Part shown: one piece after another, positions 1-7,552 of the stretch
Numbering within the stretch: the stretch's first letter is position 1
How the letters are laid out: each line of letters opens with the position of its first letter
Origin: an uncultured beta proteobacterium
GTDB lineage: Bacteria > Pseudomonadota > Gammaproteobacteria > Burkholderiales > Burkholderiaceae_C
Length of the DNA stretch: 9,000 nt
Reading direction: 5' to 3'
Assembly (NCBI GenBank): GCA_903870955.1
Contig: CAIQEX010000102.1
Coordinates: 1 to 9,000 of the forward strand
The notes under the pieces: generated by a model
What the model saw: the letters and a program-made list of their open reading frames with translations, nothing else
What the model was told of the DNA's origin: nothing
Database searches by the model: none
Program-made: the position numbers and the translations under genes

Positions 1-168
1 CTCGTCCGCATGCCCCTCGCAGCCTGCGCCTTCAATGTCCCACCATGACACCACGCACGCGGTGAAATCAAGCTCGTCTGCTAACTCTTTGAGCACATGC
101 CCTGCAATGGTGCCATTCGCGCCATGCCCGTTCATGAAAAGTATCCTGTCAAACCCGTTCCTCACAAG
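1..168 (-). other. Creatininase-family amidohydrolase fragment, in frame with the kinase ORF
   Basis: The last 56 residues visible do not resemble a PAS or kinase domain. They begin LVRNGFDRILFMNGHGANG, which matches the central part of creatininase-family enzymes (metal-dependent amidohydrolases related to creatinine amidohydrolase and MftE), where a conserved NGHGGN-type motif supplies a metal ligand. At the edge, GCEGHADE resembles the start of the family's later HAGE..ETS motif. Roughly the first 90-100 residues of a normal creatininase, including the first metal ligands, are absent; the upstream sequence is PAS instead. GC content, estimated by eye at about 56-58%, does not stand out from the neighbours. 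It may be a foreign piece joined by misassembly or recombination, or less likely a true fusion. The substrate cannot be inferred. Confidence 0.75.
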
Positions 169-3100
169 CTCGCGCGTGATGTCGCGCAGCACACCTTTCA
201 TGGAAATGATTGCGCCTTTGCCATTGCGTTTCACGGAACCAATGTCGTGTATCCACATCACTGCGCCATCGACTTCCCGCTCGAAGGGGTACCTCAGCTC
301 GTAGTCGTCCACGGCGCTGTCGAACATTTCCTTAATCTGTTGCGCCAAATTCTCTGCAGCCTCCATTCCCGCTGCGGCGCAGGTTCGCGCGTTCATTTCT
401 TCGCCGGTAACCCGGCCATCCGGTCGATCCTTAAACCCGAGCAGGTGGATGGCTTTTTGTGAGAATTCGATCACGGCCGTATCAGCTACAAAATCGCGAA
501 CCATTTTGTAGGCCATTTGTTCAGATTCGCGTGCATGAACCAGGTCTGTATTGGCCTGAATGCTTTCGGCAATCTGCAGACGGTGGTCAACCGGTTCCAG
601 AACCTGACTGTCTAGCGGCAAGGTTTTTTCATGTGTATCCAAGCCCAGGTAAGGCAAGATGGGCAAGTCGATTTCCGGGTGCGGGACAAATTTCTCACTG
701 GAGAGTACGCCCAGAGGGGTGCTAAACCAAAAGGTGGACCCCGTGCCCAACACGCTGTCCACACCCAAATCACCGTCCATAGCCTGGGCCAGGTTTTTGC
801 TGATGGCCAGGCCCAAACCGGTGCCACCGTACTTGCGGGTGATGGAAGTGTCAGCCTGCTCGAAGCTTTTGAAGAGCTTGGCAATCTGTTCCTTGCTCAA
901 GCCAATACCGGTGTCCTGGACGCGGAACATGACCAGCGCCTGTCTGTCCTGCATGCCATCCATTCTTGCGGTGATAGACACTTCGCCTGTTTCGGTGAAT
1001 TTGACAGCGTTGTTGGCCAGATTGATGAGGATCTGCCCGATGCGCAAAGGGTCACCCACCAATGTGCGGGGAACATCGTCACTTACCCGCAGGACTAACT
1101 TCAGGCCCTTGCTATGTGCCTTTTCTGTAATCAGATTGACGACGTTGCTGAGGACGTCATCCAATTCAAAAGAAACGGACTCCATTTCCATTTTTCCGGA
1201 CTCGATCTTGGAGAAGTCGAGAATGTCATTGATGATGCCCAGAAGGTGCTCACCGCTTTGCTTAATTTTGTTCAGGTAGTTCTGGATGCGCGGTGGCATC
1301 TCATTTCTGAGTGCCAGCCCTGAAAGGCCAATGATGGCGTTCATAGGGGTGCGGATTTCATGGCTCATGTTTGCCAGAAAGTCCCCTTTTGCACGCGAGG
1401 CGGCTTCCGCTTCTTCCATGGCAGCAAGAATGGCCTCCTCGGCAAGGCGCTCGCGCGTAATTTCGCGCAGGACACCGTACATGTAGGATATTTCTCCCTT
1501 TTCATCACGTTGTATCGTGCAGATATCGTGAATCCAAATGTCTGTGCCGTCCACTTCGCGACGAATCTTGTATTTGATTTCATAACGATCTTGGTTGCTA
1601 TTCATGACCTCTTTGAGTTCTTTCAGCAGCGCTGCAGTTCCCTCCGCTCCCATGGCCTCAAGACAGCCCTTGTCCATTTCACGGCGGTGTACAAAGCCGT
1701 CAGGGCGATCCTTGAATCCGAGCAGACTAATGGCGCGCTGGGTATATTGAATAAGCTCCGGATTGCGCGCCACGTCCTGACCCCACGTCGCTGCCTTGGC
1801 AAGGTCCAGTGCCTGCTCCAGTGCTTGGTTGGTTTTCCGGATTTCGGCGCTGGATTCCTGCTCGCGCGTGATGTCACGCAGCACGCCGTGCATGGAAATT
1901 ATTTCGCCTTTGCTATTGCGTTTCGCAGAGCCAATGTCGTGCAGCCACATCAGGGCACCATCGATCTCACGGTCAAACGGGTACTTGAGCTCGTAGCTGT
2001 CAACCTTGCCATCGAACATGTCTTGAATCTGCAGTGCCAGGCTTTCAACTGCTTCTGAACCTGCGGCTGTGCGGGTGCGCGCAGTCATTTCCGCAACCGT
2101 CACGCGGCCATCCGGCCGGTCCTTAAAGCCCAACAGACGCAGGGCTCTTGGCGAAAAGTGGATAACGGAAGACTCCCCGACAACATCACGGCTCCAATTG
2201 GCTGCCTTTGCCAGACCCAGGGCCTGTTCCAATGACATCAGGGCTTGCGCGCTGATTTGCTGCGACTTCTTTAAGGCCGTTTCTTCTGCGACTTGCTCCG
2301 TGACATCGAGGGTGACGCCGAATACACGCGTCAATTTGCCTTGTGTGTCGTAAACCGCGTTAGCCACCACACGCGCCCAGATGACCGTTCCATCATCTAT
2401 GCGAACCTGCTGGTGCTTCACGTCATAGCCGGAAATTTCATGGTTCTTGAGTTGTTCCAGTAACACCGGACTCTGAGCCAGGTATTCGGGAGCAACCGTG
2501 CGTATGCTGTCACCCCACTGGGCTGCAGTCATACGGAAAGGCTCGGTCGTGTGATACCCAATGACCGCTGCTGCTGCGGGAGACATGATGGTCACGTCTG
2601 GGGCATTCACCACGTCCCAGTCCCAAGTACCCGCCTTCAGCAGACCCAATGCCGTCTGAGCCAGGATGCCGGACTTCTGCAGCGCGTCCTTTTGTTGCGT
2701 TGACTCAGTGACATCCACCACCACACCAGTCATCTCGATAGGTGTCCCATTTGCGTCCCGGCGCACCAGGCCTCGACTGCGCAGCCATACGACTTGTCCA
2801 CCCGCCGGTTGGCGATACGCATAGGTCAGGTCATACGCGTCGACCTCGTTTTGCAGCACCCGATCCCACCGGCTTTGCGCCAACTCTGCGGTGGTCTGCT
2901 GGTCCAGCAGTCGGGATGACCACTCACGGGTGTGGATACTGGCGGTACCCGTCGGGTGTCCCCATATACGCAAAGCCTGTTCAGAGGGGATGATCAAGTC
3001 GGGTGCGTTGATCAGGTCGAAGCGCCAGGTTCCGGCGTTTGCCAGTTCCAGCGCGTTTTGGGCCAGCAGCTTGGCCGCGCTAAGGCGGTTCTGTTGTTCG

Positions 3101-3594
3101 ACGGCCTCGCTGACATCGACAACAATGCCGAGCACCTGGATCGGATTTCCCTTGGCATCCCGCCGAACGACACCACGGTCCCGCAACCAGACCAACTTGC
3201 CGTCTACTGCCCGTTGGAAGGCATAGGTGCAGTCGTAAACCACCTCCGGATCCCGCAGGGCTTGCTCGAAAAGTTCAATCGGATTAACACCCTGGGTGTG
3301 CACCAATTGCACCCGGGCAGACCAGTCGGAATAAGGCAAGTAGGGGGTATCGGTTGGCCACCCGTAGAGGCCAGCGGCGTCGCTTGATAGCAGCGTGGCA
3401 TCTTTGGTCACCCGAAAGTCAATTTCCCATTCTCCCGCCTTGACGAGACTGAGAATGTCCGAGGCGCCAATCAGGCGCTCATTGCGGTCTGGTTCAGACT
3501 TTCTGCGGGTCCATGCGCGGTGCGACGCCCAGCCGAACAAGGTACCAATGAACAGCATCCCGTACCAGGGTAGTTCGTTCAAGATGCTGTTCAT
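1..3594 (-). CDS. Multi-PAS sensor histidine kinase, 3' end beyond window, with C-terminal PAS and in-frame creatininase-like tail
   Basis: This frame is open for 1198 codons and leaves the window with no stop. It encodes a sensor kinase that should autophosphorylate on His and pass the phosphate to a response regulator not seen here. In order: a short hydrophobic stretch near residues 8-26 that may be one membrane helix; PAS domains at about 50-163, 187-298, 321-434, 464-578 and 601-715; HisKA at about 735-805 with the H-box MSHEIRTPMN and phospho-acceptor His745; HATPase_c to about 962 with N-box NLANNAVKFT, G1 DTGIGL, F-box FKSFEQAD and G2 GGTGLGLAIS. All kinase boxes look intact. No receiver domain follows. 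Instead there is a linker, a sixth PAS domain (about 1030-1142) and 56 residues of creatininase type. PAS domains 4, 5 and 6 share LLGFKDRPDG. The ATG at 3594 is chosen as the first ATG; no good Shine-Dalgarno is seen, and TTG at 3627 is an alternative. The kinase identity is firm; the ligand is unknown. Confidence 0.9.
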   Translation of the reverse strand, partial: MNSILNELPWYGMLFIGTLFGWASHRAWTRRKSEPDRNERLIGASDILSLVKAGEWEIDFRVTKDATLLSSDAAGLYGWPTDTPYLPYSDWSARVQLVHTQGVNPIELFEQALRDPEVVYDCTYAFQRAVDGKLVWLRDRGVVRRDAKGNPIQVLGIVVDVSEAVEQQNRLSAAKLLAQNALELANAGTWRFDLINAPDLIIPSEQALRIWGHPTGTASIHTREWSSRLLDQQTTAELAQSRWDRVLQNEVDAYDLTYAYRQPAGGQVVWLRSRGLVRRDANGTPIEMTGVVVDVTESTQQKDALQKSGILAQTALGLLKAGTWDWDVVNAPDVTIMSPAAAAVIGYHTTEPFRMTAAQWGDSIRTVAPEYLAQSPVLLEQLKNHEISGYDVKHQQVRIDDGTVIWARVVANAVYDTQGKLTRVFGVTLDVTEQVAEETALKKSQQISAQALMSLEQALGLAKAANWSRDVVGESSVIHFSPRALRLLGFKDRPDGRVTVAEMTARTRTAAGSEAVESLALQIQDMFDGKVDSYELKYPFDREIDGALMWLHDIGSAKRNSKGEIISMHGVLRDITREQESSAEIRKTNQALEQALDLAKAATWGQDVARNPELIQYTQRAISLLGFKDRPDGFVHRREMDKGCLEAMGAEGTAALLKELKEVMNSNQDRYEIKYKIRREVDGTDIWIHDICTIQRDEKGEISYMYGVLREITRERLAEEAILAAMEEAEAASRAKGDFLANMSHEIRTPMNAIIGLSGLALRNEMPPRIQNYLNKIKQSGEHLLGIINDILDFSKIESGKMEMESVSFELDDVLSNVVNLITEKAHSKGLKLVLRVSDDVPRTLVGDPLRIGQILINLANNAVKFTETGEVSITARMDGMQDRQALVMFRVQDTGIGLSKEQIAKLFKSFEQADTSITRKYGGTGLGLAISKNLAQAMDGDLGVDSVLGTGSTFWFSTPLGVLSSEKFVPHPEIDLPILPYLGLDTHEKTLPLDSQVLEPVDHRLQIAESIQANTDLVHARESEQMAYKMVRDFVADTAVIEFSQKAIHLLGFKDRPDGRVTGEEMNARTCAAAGMEAAENLAQQIKEMFDSAVDDYELRYPFEREVDGAVMWIHDIGSVKRNGKGAIISMKGVLRDITRELVRNGFDRILFMNGHGANGTIAGHVLKELADELDFTACVVSWWDIEGAGCEGHADE
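169..510 (-). repeat. Sixth PAS domain, a diverged copy of PAS4
   Basis: This stretch encodes a PAS domain lying C-terminal to the ATPase domain. Over 99 residues from the FS preceding the LLGFKDRPDG motif to DITRE it matches PAS4 (about 1861-2160) at roughly 72 positions by hand alignment, without gaps. It matches PAS5 less closely. The upstream nucleotides, which should encode the first PAS strands, are more diverged but still align (VIEFS against VIHFS). Tandem or segmental duplication inside the gene is the simplest explanation. The final 15 bases of this unit (169-183) are identical to 1861-1875. Confidence 0.8.
1450..3437 (-). repeat. Tandem array of five PAS domains upstream of the kinase core
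   Basis: Five PAS units start at about residues 54, 187, 321, 464 and 601, a period of about 133-143 residues. Each opens with a short motif of the type AGTW or AANW followed by D. Each closes with a W(L/I)(R/H)...G...G-x-(V/L)-x-(D/E)-(V/I)-(S/T)-x signature typical of the PAS_3 type fold. Units 1-3 form one subgroup (VVDVSE, VVDVTE, TLDVTE ends), and units 4-5 form another with LLGFKDRPDG and DITRE or EITRE ends. The linkers between units are Gln/Glu/Ala-rich and probably form signalling helices. I see no haem- or flavin-binding residues that I can name, so the signals sensed remain unknown. Confidence 0.85.
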
Positions 3595-3625
3595 GAAGAT
3601 GTCCGCAACCTTTTTTAGTTCTGGC

Positions 3626-3788
3626 AACTCGGTTTACGGCAAGCCGGTGGCTTGAAGCGCTCTCTCTGGAGCGACCTTTGTTCGCATGCGTCCGATTGAA
3701 CACCATTTTTGGGCAATTGTACGAATAAGAGCAACAATTGTGCTGTGAATCCATACGATCGAAGGGCCAGAACTCGGTTTAGGGCAGG
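3626..3788. repeat. Two direct copies of an AACTCGGTTTA element
   Basis: The plus-strand sequence AACTCGGTTTACGGCAAG at 3626-3643 recurs as AACTCGGTTTAGGGCAGG at 3771-3788, 16 of 18 positions identical, 145 bp apart and in the same orientation. The two copies flank the CAATTGT pair. The second copy runs directly into the 17-bp inverted repeat. They could be paired regulator sites or the edges of a small intergenic element. The similarity is visible in the sequence; the role is a guess. Confidence 0.5.
3714..3740. promoter_or_regulatory. CAATTGT / ACAATTG inverted pair, possible operator
   Basis: CAATTGT at 3714-3720 and ACAATTG at 3734-3740 are exact inverted copies separated by 13 nt. Their centres are 20 bp apart, about two helical turns, which would put both half-sites on one face of the DNA as expected for a dimeric regulator. 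The pair overlaps the only good -10-like hexamer (TACAAT, minus strand) upstream of the kinase. No regulator family is recognised from the motif. Confidence 0.35.
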
Positions 3789-3799
3789 TGACACCTGCC
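3783..3799. repeat. Perfect 17-bp inverted repeat downstream of the transporter gene
   Basis: GGCAGGTG and CACCTGCC are perfect complements around a single central base. The repeat lies 17 nt beyond the transporter stop codon. As RNA it could fold into a short stem with the central bases as the loop, and it may act in 3'-end formation or stability. Neither side carries a run of T in the transcribed direction, so it is not a standard intrinsic terminator. It could equally be an operator for the kinase gene. Confidence 0.5.
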
Positions 3800-3816
3800 G
3801 AAACGAACCTGCTCGA

Positions 3817-4692
3817 CTACAGGGATTTCTTCTTCCAACCCAGCCATTCGTTGGCGACCAGGGCCCCAATAACCAGAGTTCCACCCAAAAGTACCGACGG
3901 CCCAGGTACCTCGTTGGCACCCACCCAAGCCAGAAGGATCCCGAAGATGACCTCAAGCAACTGCAACAACGCAATTTCTGGCGCGTGCAGCACGCGTGCA
4001 CAAACCATGCACATCACACAGGGTATGGCCAACTGAAAGACGCCCAGCAAGCCCAGCAAAGTGACGTCATGCGCACTGGCCTGAAATGGATATGCCAATA
4101 AAAAAGTGGCTGCAGTGGAAAGCAAGGCCCCAAGGAGCACGGCGGGTACCAGGTCAAGGTCATGGCCCTGGTCGTGGGAATGCTGGCTGATCGTCCAGTT
4201 CACGGCGGCCGCGATAGGGATGGACAAGGCAACCAGACTCCCCGCCAGAGAGGCCGACCCAACCTGTGATGCAAACATATAGGCTATGCCGGTGCCGGCC
4301 ACCAGGATGGCTATCCAGGTGCGGGGCGCGACACGGTAGCCAATCAACACCCTTGCCACGATCGCCGTCAGCAACGGCCCCACGGCCAGGGTAACCAGTA
4401 CATTGCCGACGGTGGTCAGCGTGAACGCCACCATGTAAGCGGTGAACATGACCGCCCAGCACACCCCTGACATCCAGAGTGCTGCACCTGCATGGCGAAT
4501 TTTCAGGAACACAGACCAGCCCTGAAAAATGGGAAGAATCAGGAGCAGACTGAGCGCCGCAAACAGGGAGCGCCAGAACGTTACCTCAAAGCTTCGCGCG
4601 AACTCGAGATAACGGGTGACAACTCCTGCGGTAGACCACAGGAGTGCCACCAGCACCATCACAAAGACTGCCTGGTTGTGACGCAGCTTCAA
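3817..4692 (-). CDS. EamA/DMT-family membrane transporter
   Basis: The 291-residue protein is almost wholly hydrophobic with about ten predicted membrane helices, the layout of the drug/metabolite transporter superfamily built from two EamA repeats (about residues 10-140 and 150-285). Family-typical features include LLWSTAGVVTRYL in helix 1, FWRSLFAALSLL in helix 2, a TVGNVLVTLAVGPLLTAI stretch, and LLQLLEVIFGILLAWVGANE near the end. The C-terminus is a basic cytoplasmic tail (GWKKKSL). Members export or import amino acids, metabolites or drugs, and the substrate cannot be told from sequence. The frame opens with TTG at 4692, only 12 nt after the typA stop. No clear Shine-Dalgarno is seen, and ATG at 4659 (residue 12) would cut into the first helix, so TTG is preferred. 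Expression by read-through from typA is likely. Confidence 0.88.
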   Translation of the reverse strand: MKLRHNQAVFVMVLVALLWSTAGVVTRYLEFARSFEVTFWRSLFAALSLLLILPIFQGWSVFLKIRHAGAALWMSGVCWAVMFTAYMVAFTLTTVGNVLVTLAVGPLLTAIVARVLIGYRVAPRTWIAILVAGTGIAYMFASQVGSASLAGSLVALSIPIAAAVNWTISQHSHDQGHDLDLVPAVLLGALLSTAATFLLAYPFQASAHDVTLLGLLGVFQLAIPCVMCMVCARVLHAPEIALLQLLEVIFGILLAWVGANEVPGPSVLLGGTLVIGALVANEWLGWKKKSL

Positions 4693-4704
4693 GGTGGAAG
4701 CGGC

Positions 4705-6531
4705 TTAGCTACGACCTGCGCGTTTGCGTTCGCTTTCCGTCAGGAAGCGTTTGCGCAGGCGGATCGACTTGGGTGTGATTTCAACCAATTCGTCATCCTC
4801 AATGAATTCCACACCGTACTCCAGTGTGCAATCAATGGGAGGCGTGATCTTGATGGCGTCTTCTTTGCCGGACACGCGGAAGTTGGTCAATTGCTTGGTC
4901 CGGGTGGCGTTGACCACCAAGTCGTTTTCACGGCTGTGGATACCCACAATCATGCCTTCGTAAACTGGATCGTTGGGACGCACGAACATACGGCCGCGCT
5001 CGTCGAGCTTGCCCAGGGCGTAGGTGAAGATTTCACCGGCGTCCATGGAGATCAGCACACCGTTCTTGCGGCCACCGATGTCACCCTTGTGGGGTTCGTA
5101 GCTGTCAAAGATGTTGGAGATCAAACCAGAACCGCGCGTCAGATTCAGGAATTCATTGGTGAAACCAATCAGTCCACGGGCGGGGATGCGGTACTCCAGG
5201 CGCACACGGCCACGGCCATCCGGCTCCATGTTTACCAGATCGCCCTTGCGCTCGCCCAAAGCCTGCATGACACCACCCTGGTGCTGCTCTTCAATGTCGG
5301 CGGTAACCAACTCGATAGGCTCGTGCTTCTCACCGTTGACATCACGGAACACCACGCGCGGCTTGGATACGGCCATTTCGTAGCCTTCGCGGCGCATGTT
5401 CTCCAGCAGAATGGTCAGGTGCAATTCGCCACGGCCCATGACTTCGAAGATACCTTCTTCATCGGTTTCTTTAACCCGCAGTGCGACGTTGTGTTGCAGT
5501 TCCTTTTGCAGACGATCCCAGATCTGGCGGCTGGTAACGTACTTGCCTTCGCGTCCGGCCAGTGGGCTGGTATTGACGCAGAAATTCATGGTCAGCGTTG
5601 GCTCATCGACCTTCAGCATGGGCAAGGGCGCGGGATTGATCGGATCCGTGATCGTCACACCAATACCAATGTCCGTCAGCCCGTTGATCAGGACGATTTC
5701 GCCTGGACCCGCTTCGGTAGCCTGCACGCGTTCAAGTCCCTGGAACGTCAACACCTGGTTGACACGGCCTTTGACGGGTTTGCCGTCCGGGCCTTCCATC
5801 ACCACGACATCCATCATGGGCTTGATGGTGCCTTGGCTGACGCGGCCGACGCCGATACGGCCAACGAAAGTCGAAAAATCAAGCGCCGAAATTTGCAGTT
5901 GCAGCGGAGCCGCCGGATCACCCGTTTGCGCAGGCACATGCGACAGAATCGTATTGAACAGGGCCGACATGTCGGGACCCCATTGCTCACCCTGCGCGCC
6001 CTCTTCCATGGACGACCAGCCGTTGATGCCGGAGGCATAGACCACAGGGAAGTCGAGTTGTTCGTCGGTGGCACCGAGTTTGTCAAACAAGTCGAAAGCC
6101 GCATTGACGACAAAGTCAGGGCGTGCACCGGGCTTGTCCACTTTGTTCACCACCAGAATCGGCTTCAGACCGAGGGCCAGGGCCTTCTTGGTCACAAAGC
6201 GGGTCTGGGGCATGGGGCCTTCCTGGGCGTCAATCAGCAGCACCACGCCGTCCACCATGCTCAGTGCACGTTCCACTTCGCCGCCGAAGTCGGCGTGTCC
6301 AGGGGTGTCCACGATGTTGATGTGCGTGCCTTCCCAGGTCACAGCACAGTTCTTGGCCAGAATCGTAATGCCACGTTCTTTTTCAATGGCATTGTTGTCC
6401 ATCACAGTGTCGACGACTTTTTCGTGTTCGGCAAAGGTGCCGGACTGACGCAGCAACTGGTCCACCATGGTGGTTTTGCCATGGTCAACGTGGGCGATGA
6501 TGGCGATATTTCTGATTTGCTTATGACTCAT
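4705..6531 (-). CDS. typA: Translational GTPase TypA/BipA
   Basis: This 608-residue protein is full length for TypA/BipA, a cytoplasmic GTPase of the EF-G/LepA superfamily that binds the ribosome and assists 50S assembly and translation under stress and cold. GTPase motifs are intact: G1 AHVDHGKT (13-20), the switch I ERGITI (52-57), G3 DTPGHADFGG (75-84) and G4 NKVDKPGAR (129-137). They are followed by an EF-Tu-like domain 2 (FVGRIGVGRVSQGTI), an EF-G C-like domain (EPIELV, RRG/MGRGELHL region) and the TypA-specific C-terminal domain with GLISNIFDSYEPHKGDI and the basic end RKRFLTESERKRAGRS. It starts 9 nt after the truB stop with a weak purine-rich leader (AAGTGA). It sits between truB and a transporter gene, the usual Burkholderiales context. 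Nothing is broken or missing. Confidence 0.97.
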   Translation of the reverse strand: MSHKQIRNIAIIAHVDHGKTTMVDQLLRQSGTFAEHEKVVDTVMDNNAIEKERGITILAKNCAVTWEGTHINIVDTPGHADFGGEVERALSMVDGVVLLIDAQEGPMPQTRFVTKKALALGLKPILVVNKVDKPGARPDFVVNAAFDLFDKLGATDEQLDFPVVYASGINGWSSMEEGAQGEQWGPDMSALFNTILSHVPAQTGDPAAPLQLQISALDFSTFVGRIGVGRVSQGTIKPMMDVVVMEGPDGKPVKGRVNQVLTFQGLERVQATEAGPGEIVLINGLTDIGIGVTITDPINPAPLPMLKVDEPTLTMNFCVNTSPLAGREGKYVTSRQIWDRLQKELQHNVALRVKETDEEGIFEVMGRGELHLTILLENMRREGYEMAVSKPRVVFRDVNGEKHEPIELVTADIEEQHQGGVMQALGERKGDLVNMEPDGRGRVRLEYRIPARGLIGFTNEFLNLTRGSGLISNIFDSYEPHKGDIGGRKNGVLISMDAGEIFTYALGKLDERGRMFVRPNDPVYEGMIVGIHSRENDLVVNATRTKQLTNFRVSGKEDAIKITPPIDCTLEYGVEFIEDDELVEITPKSIRLRKRFLTESERKRAGRS

Positions 6532-6540
6532 ATTTCACTT

Positions 6541-7539
6541 TCAAACATTCATTAACTGCTGTTGTTGCAGGGATTCACTGACCTCGGGCGGACTTAGAAG
6601 CCGCGTGGGGATCAACTCCCCGCCTTTCACATGCGCACTACCCAGAAGCGCCCGCGGACGTTCGGCAAAAACTGCCACCAAGTCCGCATCGCTCCAAGAA
6701 CCGCGTCTGCGCATACCACTCAAAAACCGTGCCGCATTGTCGGCATCCAGCGTGACCTCCGTATGACCTGCAAGCAGATCTTCGGAAGGTCGCACGCAAG
6801 CCAAACGCTCGGCTTCATCCATAGCCTCCAGCACCGCCACGCTGACACACCGGGACTCGTCAAAGTTGCCCGTGCGAATGCGCCGCAATGCACTGAGGTG
6901 AGCGCCACAACCCAGCGACTCACCAATGTCTTCACCCAAGGTCCGGATGTAGGTGCCTTTGCTGCACTCCACCACCAGATCCACTTCAGGTATATCGCCA
7001 TCCAAACGCGCTTGCACGATTTGGATGCTGTAAATCGTTACATGGCGCGCCTCGCGCTCAATCTCTATTCCAGCCCTGGCGTATTCGTACAACGCCCGGC
7101 CATCCTTCTTCAACGCACTGTGCATGGGCGGCACCTGTGCAATCGGACCCGTGAAACTACGCACCACTTGCTCTAACTGCGCCATGCTCACCTGCACCGC
7201 CCGCGTACAAATCACGTCGCCTTCCGCGTCCGCCGTACTGGTTTTGATACCCAACCGCAGCGTTGTCGCATAGGCCTTGTCAGCATCCAGATGCATCTGG
7301 CTGAACTTGGTTGCAGCACCAAAGCAGATGGGCAAAACACCGGTCGCCAGAGGATCCAGCGTCCCGGTATGGCCCGCCTTCTCTGCCCTGAGCAACCACT
7401 TCACTTTTTGCAGTGCCTGGTTGCTGGAAAAACCAATCGGTTTGTCCAACAGCAGAACGCCATGCACCGGTCGACGCTGCACCTTGACCCTGCCCCCCAA
7501 GGGAGCCTGCGCACCCTGGAGCGGCCCGGCATTGTGCAT
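6541..7539 (-). CDS. truB: tRNA pseudouridine(55) synthase TruB
   Basis: The 332-residue protein converts U55 in the T-loop of tRNAs to pseudouridine and also acts as a tRNA folding chaperone. The N-terminal motif [14 protein letters not shown] leads to the catalytic motif [14 protein letters not shown] with nucleophile Asp62. Further family blocks are [23 protein letters not shown] and [15 protein letters not shown]. The C-terminal third (about 255-320) fits the small PUA-like TruB C-terminal domain. About 20 residues precede the conserved core, slightly longer than in E. coli TruB, but the ATG at 7539 has a good AGGAAG ribosome binding site 7 nt upstream. The gene begins 2 nt after the rbfA stop, so the two are probably translationally coupled. 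It ends in a Gln-rich tail. Confidence 0.97.
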   Translation of the reverse strand: MHNAGPLQGAQAPLGGRVKVQRRPVHGVLLLDKPIGFSSNQALQKVKWLLRAEKAGHTGTLDPLATGVLPICFGAATKFSQMHLDADKAYATTLRLGIKTSTADAEGDVICTRAVQVSMAQLEQVVRSFTGPIAQVPPMHSALKKDGRALYEYARAGIEIEREARHVTIYSIQIVQARLDGDIPEVDLVVECSKGTYIRTLGEDIGESLGCGAHLSALRRIRTGNFDESRCVSVAVLEAMDEAERLACVRPSEDLLAGHTEVTLDADNAARFLSGMRRRGSWSDADLVAVFAERPRALLGSAHVKGGELIPTRLLSPPEVSESLQQQQLMNV

Positions 7540-7552
7540 GCTTAGTCTTCCT
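7540..7552 (-). promoter_or_regulatory. Shine-Dalgarno of truB inside the end of rbfA
   Basis: AGGAAG, read on the minus strand at 7552-7547, lies 7 nt before the truB ATG and within the last codons of rbfA. Its placement supports the ATG at 7539 over internal starts and suggests translational coupling of rbfA and truB. Confidence 0.65.

Larger units (their letters stand above)
3595..3816. promoter_or_regulatory. Gene-free region between the transporter and the kinase; likely kinase control region
   Basis: This 222-nt stretch contains no convincing gene on either strand. It separates the stop codon of the EamA transporter from the start of the kinase and so should hold the kinase promoter, read on the minus strand. 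A TACAAT element that would suit a -10 box lies at about 3715-3720, but no well-spaced -35 box is evident, so the promoter call is weak. The region is notable for its symmetric elements: a perfect 17-bp inverted repeat, a CAATTGT/ACAATTG pair and an 18-bp direct repeat, listed separately. An AAAAAGG purine run lies about 14 nt before the ATG, too far for an ideal ribosome binding site. Confidence 0.4.

Noticed and set aside
1..3400. Many plus-strand open frames of 60-230 codons over the kinase gene
   Set aside because: All lie opposite the continuous minus-strand kinase frame, which shows full domain motifs. Their translations resemble one another only because the underlying PAS repeats do.
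3783..3799. Intrinsic terminator of the infB-typA-transporter transcript
   Set aside because: The perfect inverted repeat has no following T-run on the minus strand, so it fails the usual definition; kept only as an inverted repeat.
4492..6555. A 687-codon open frame on the plus strand opposite typA
   Set aside because: It lies antisense to the complete, well-conserved typA gene, and its low-complexity His/Gln/Val-rich translation has no recognisable domain. It is a codon-bias shadow.
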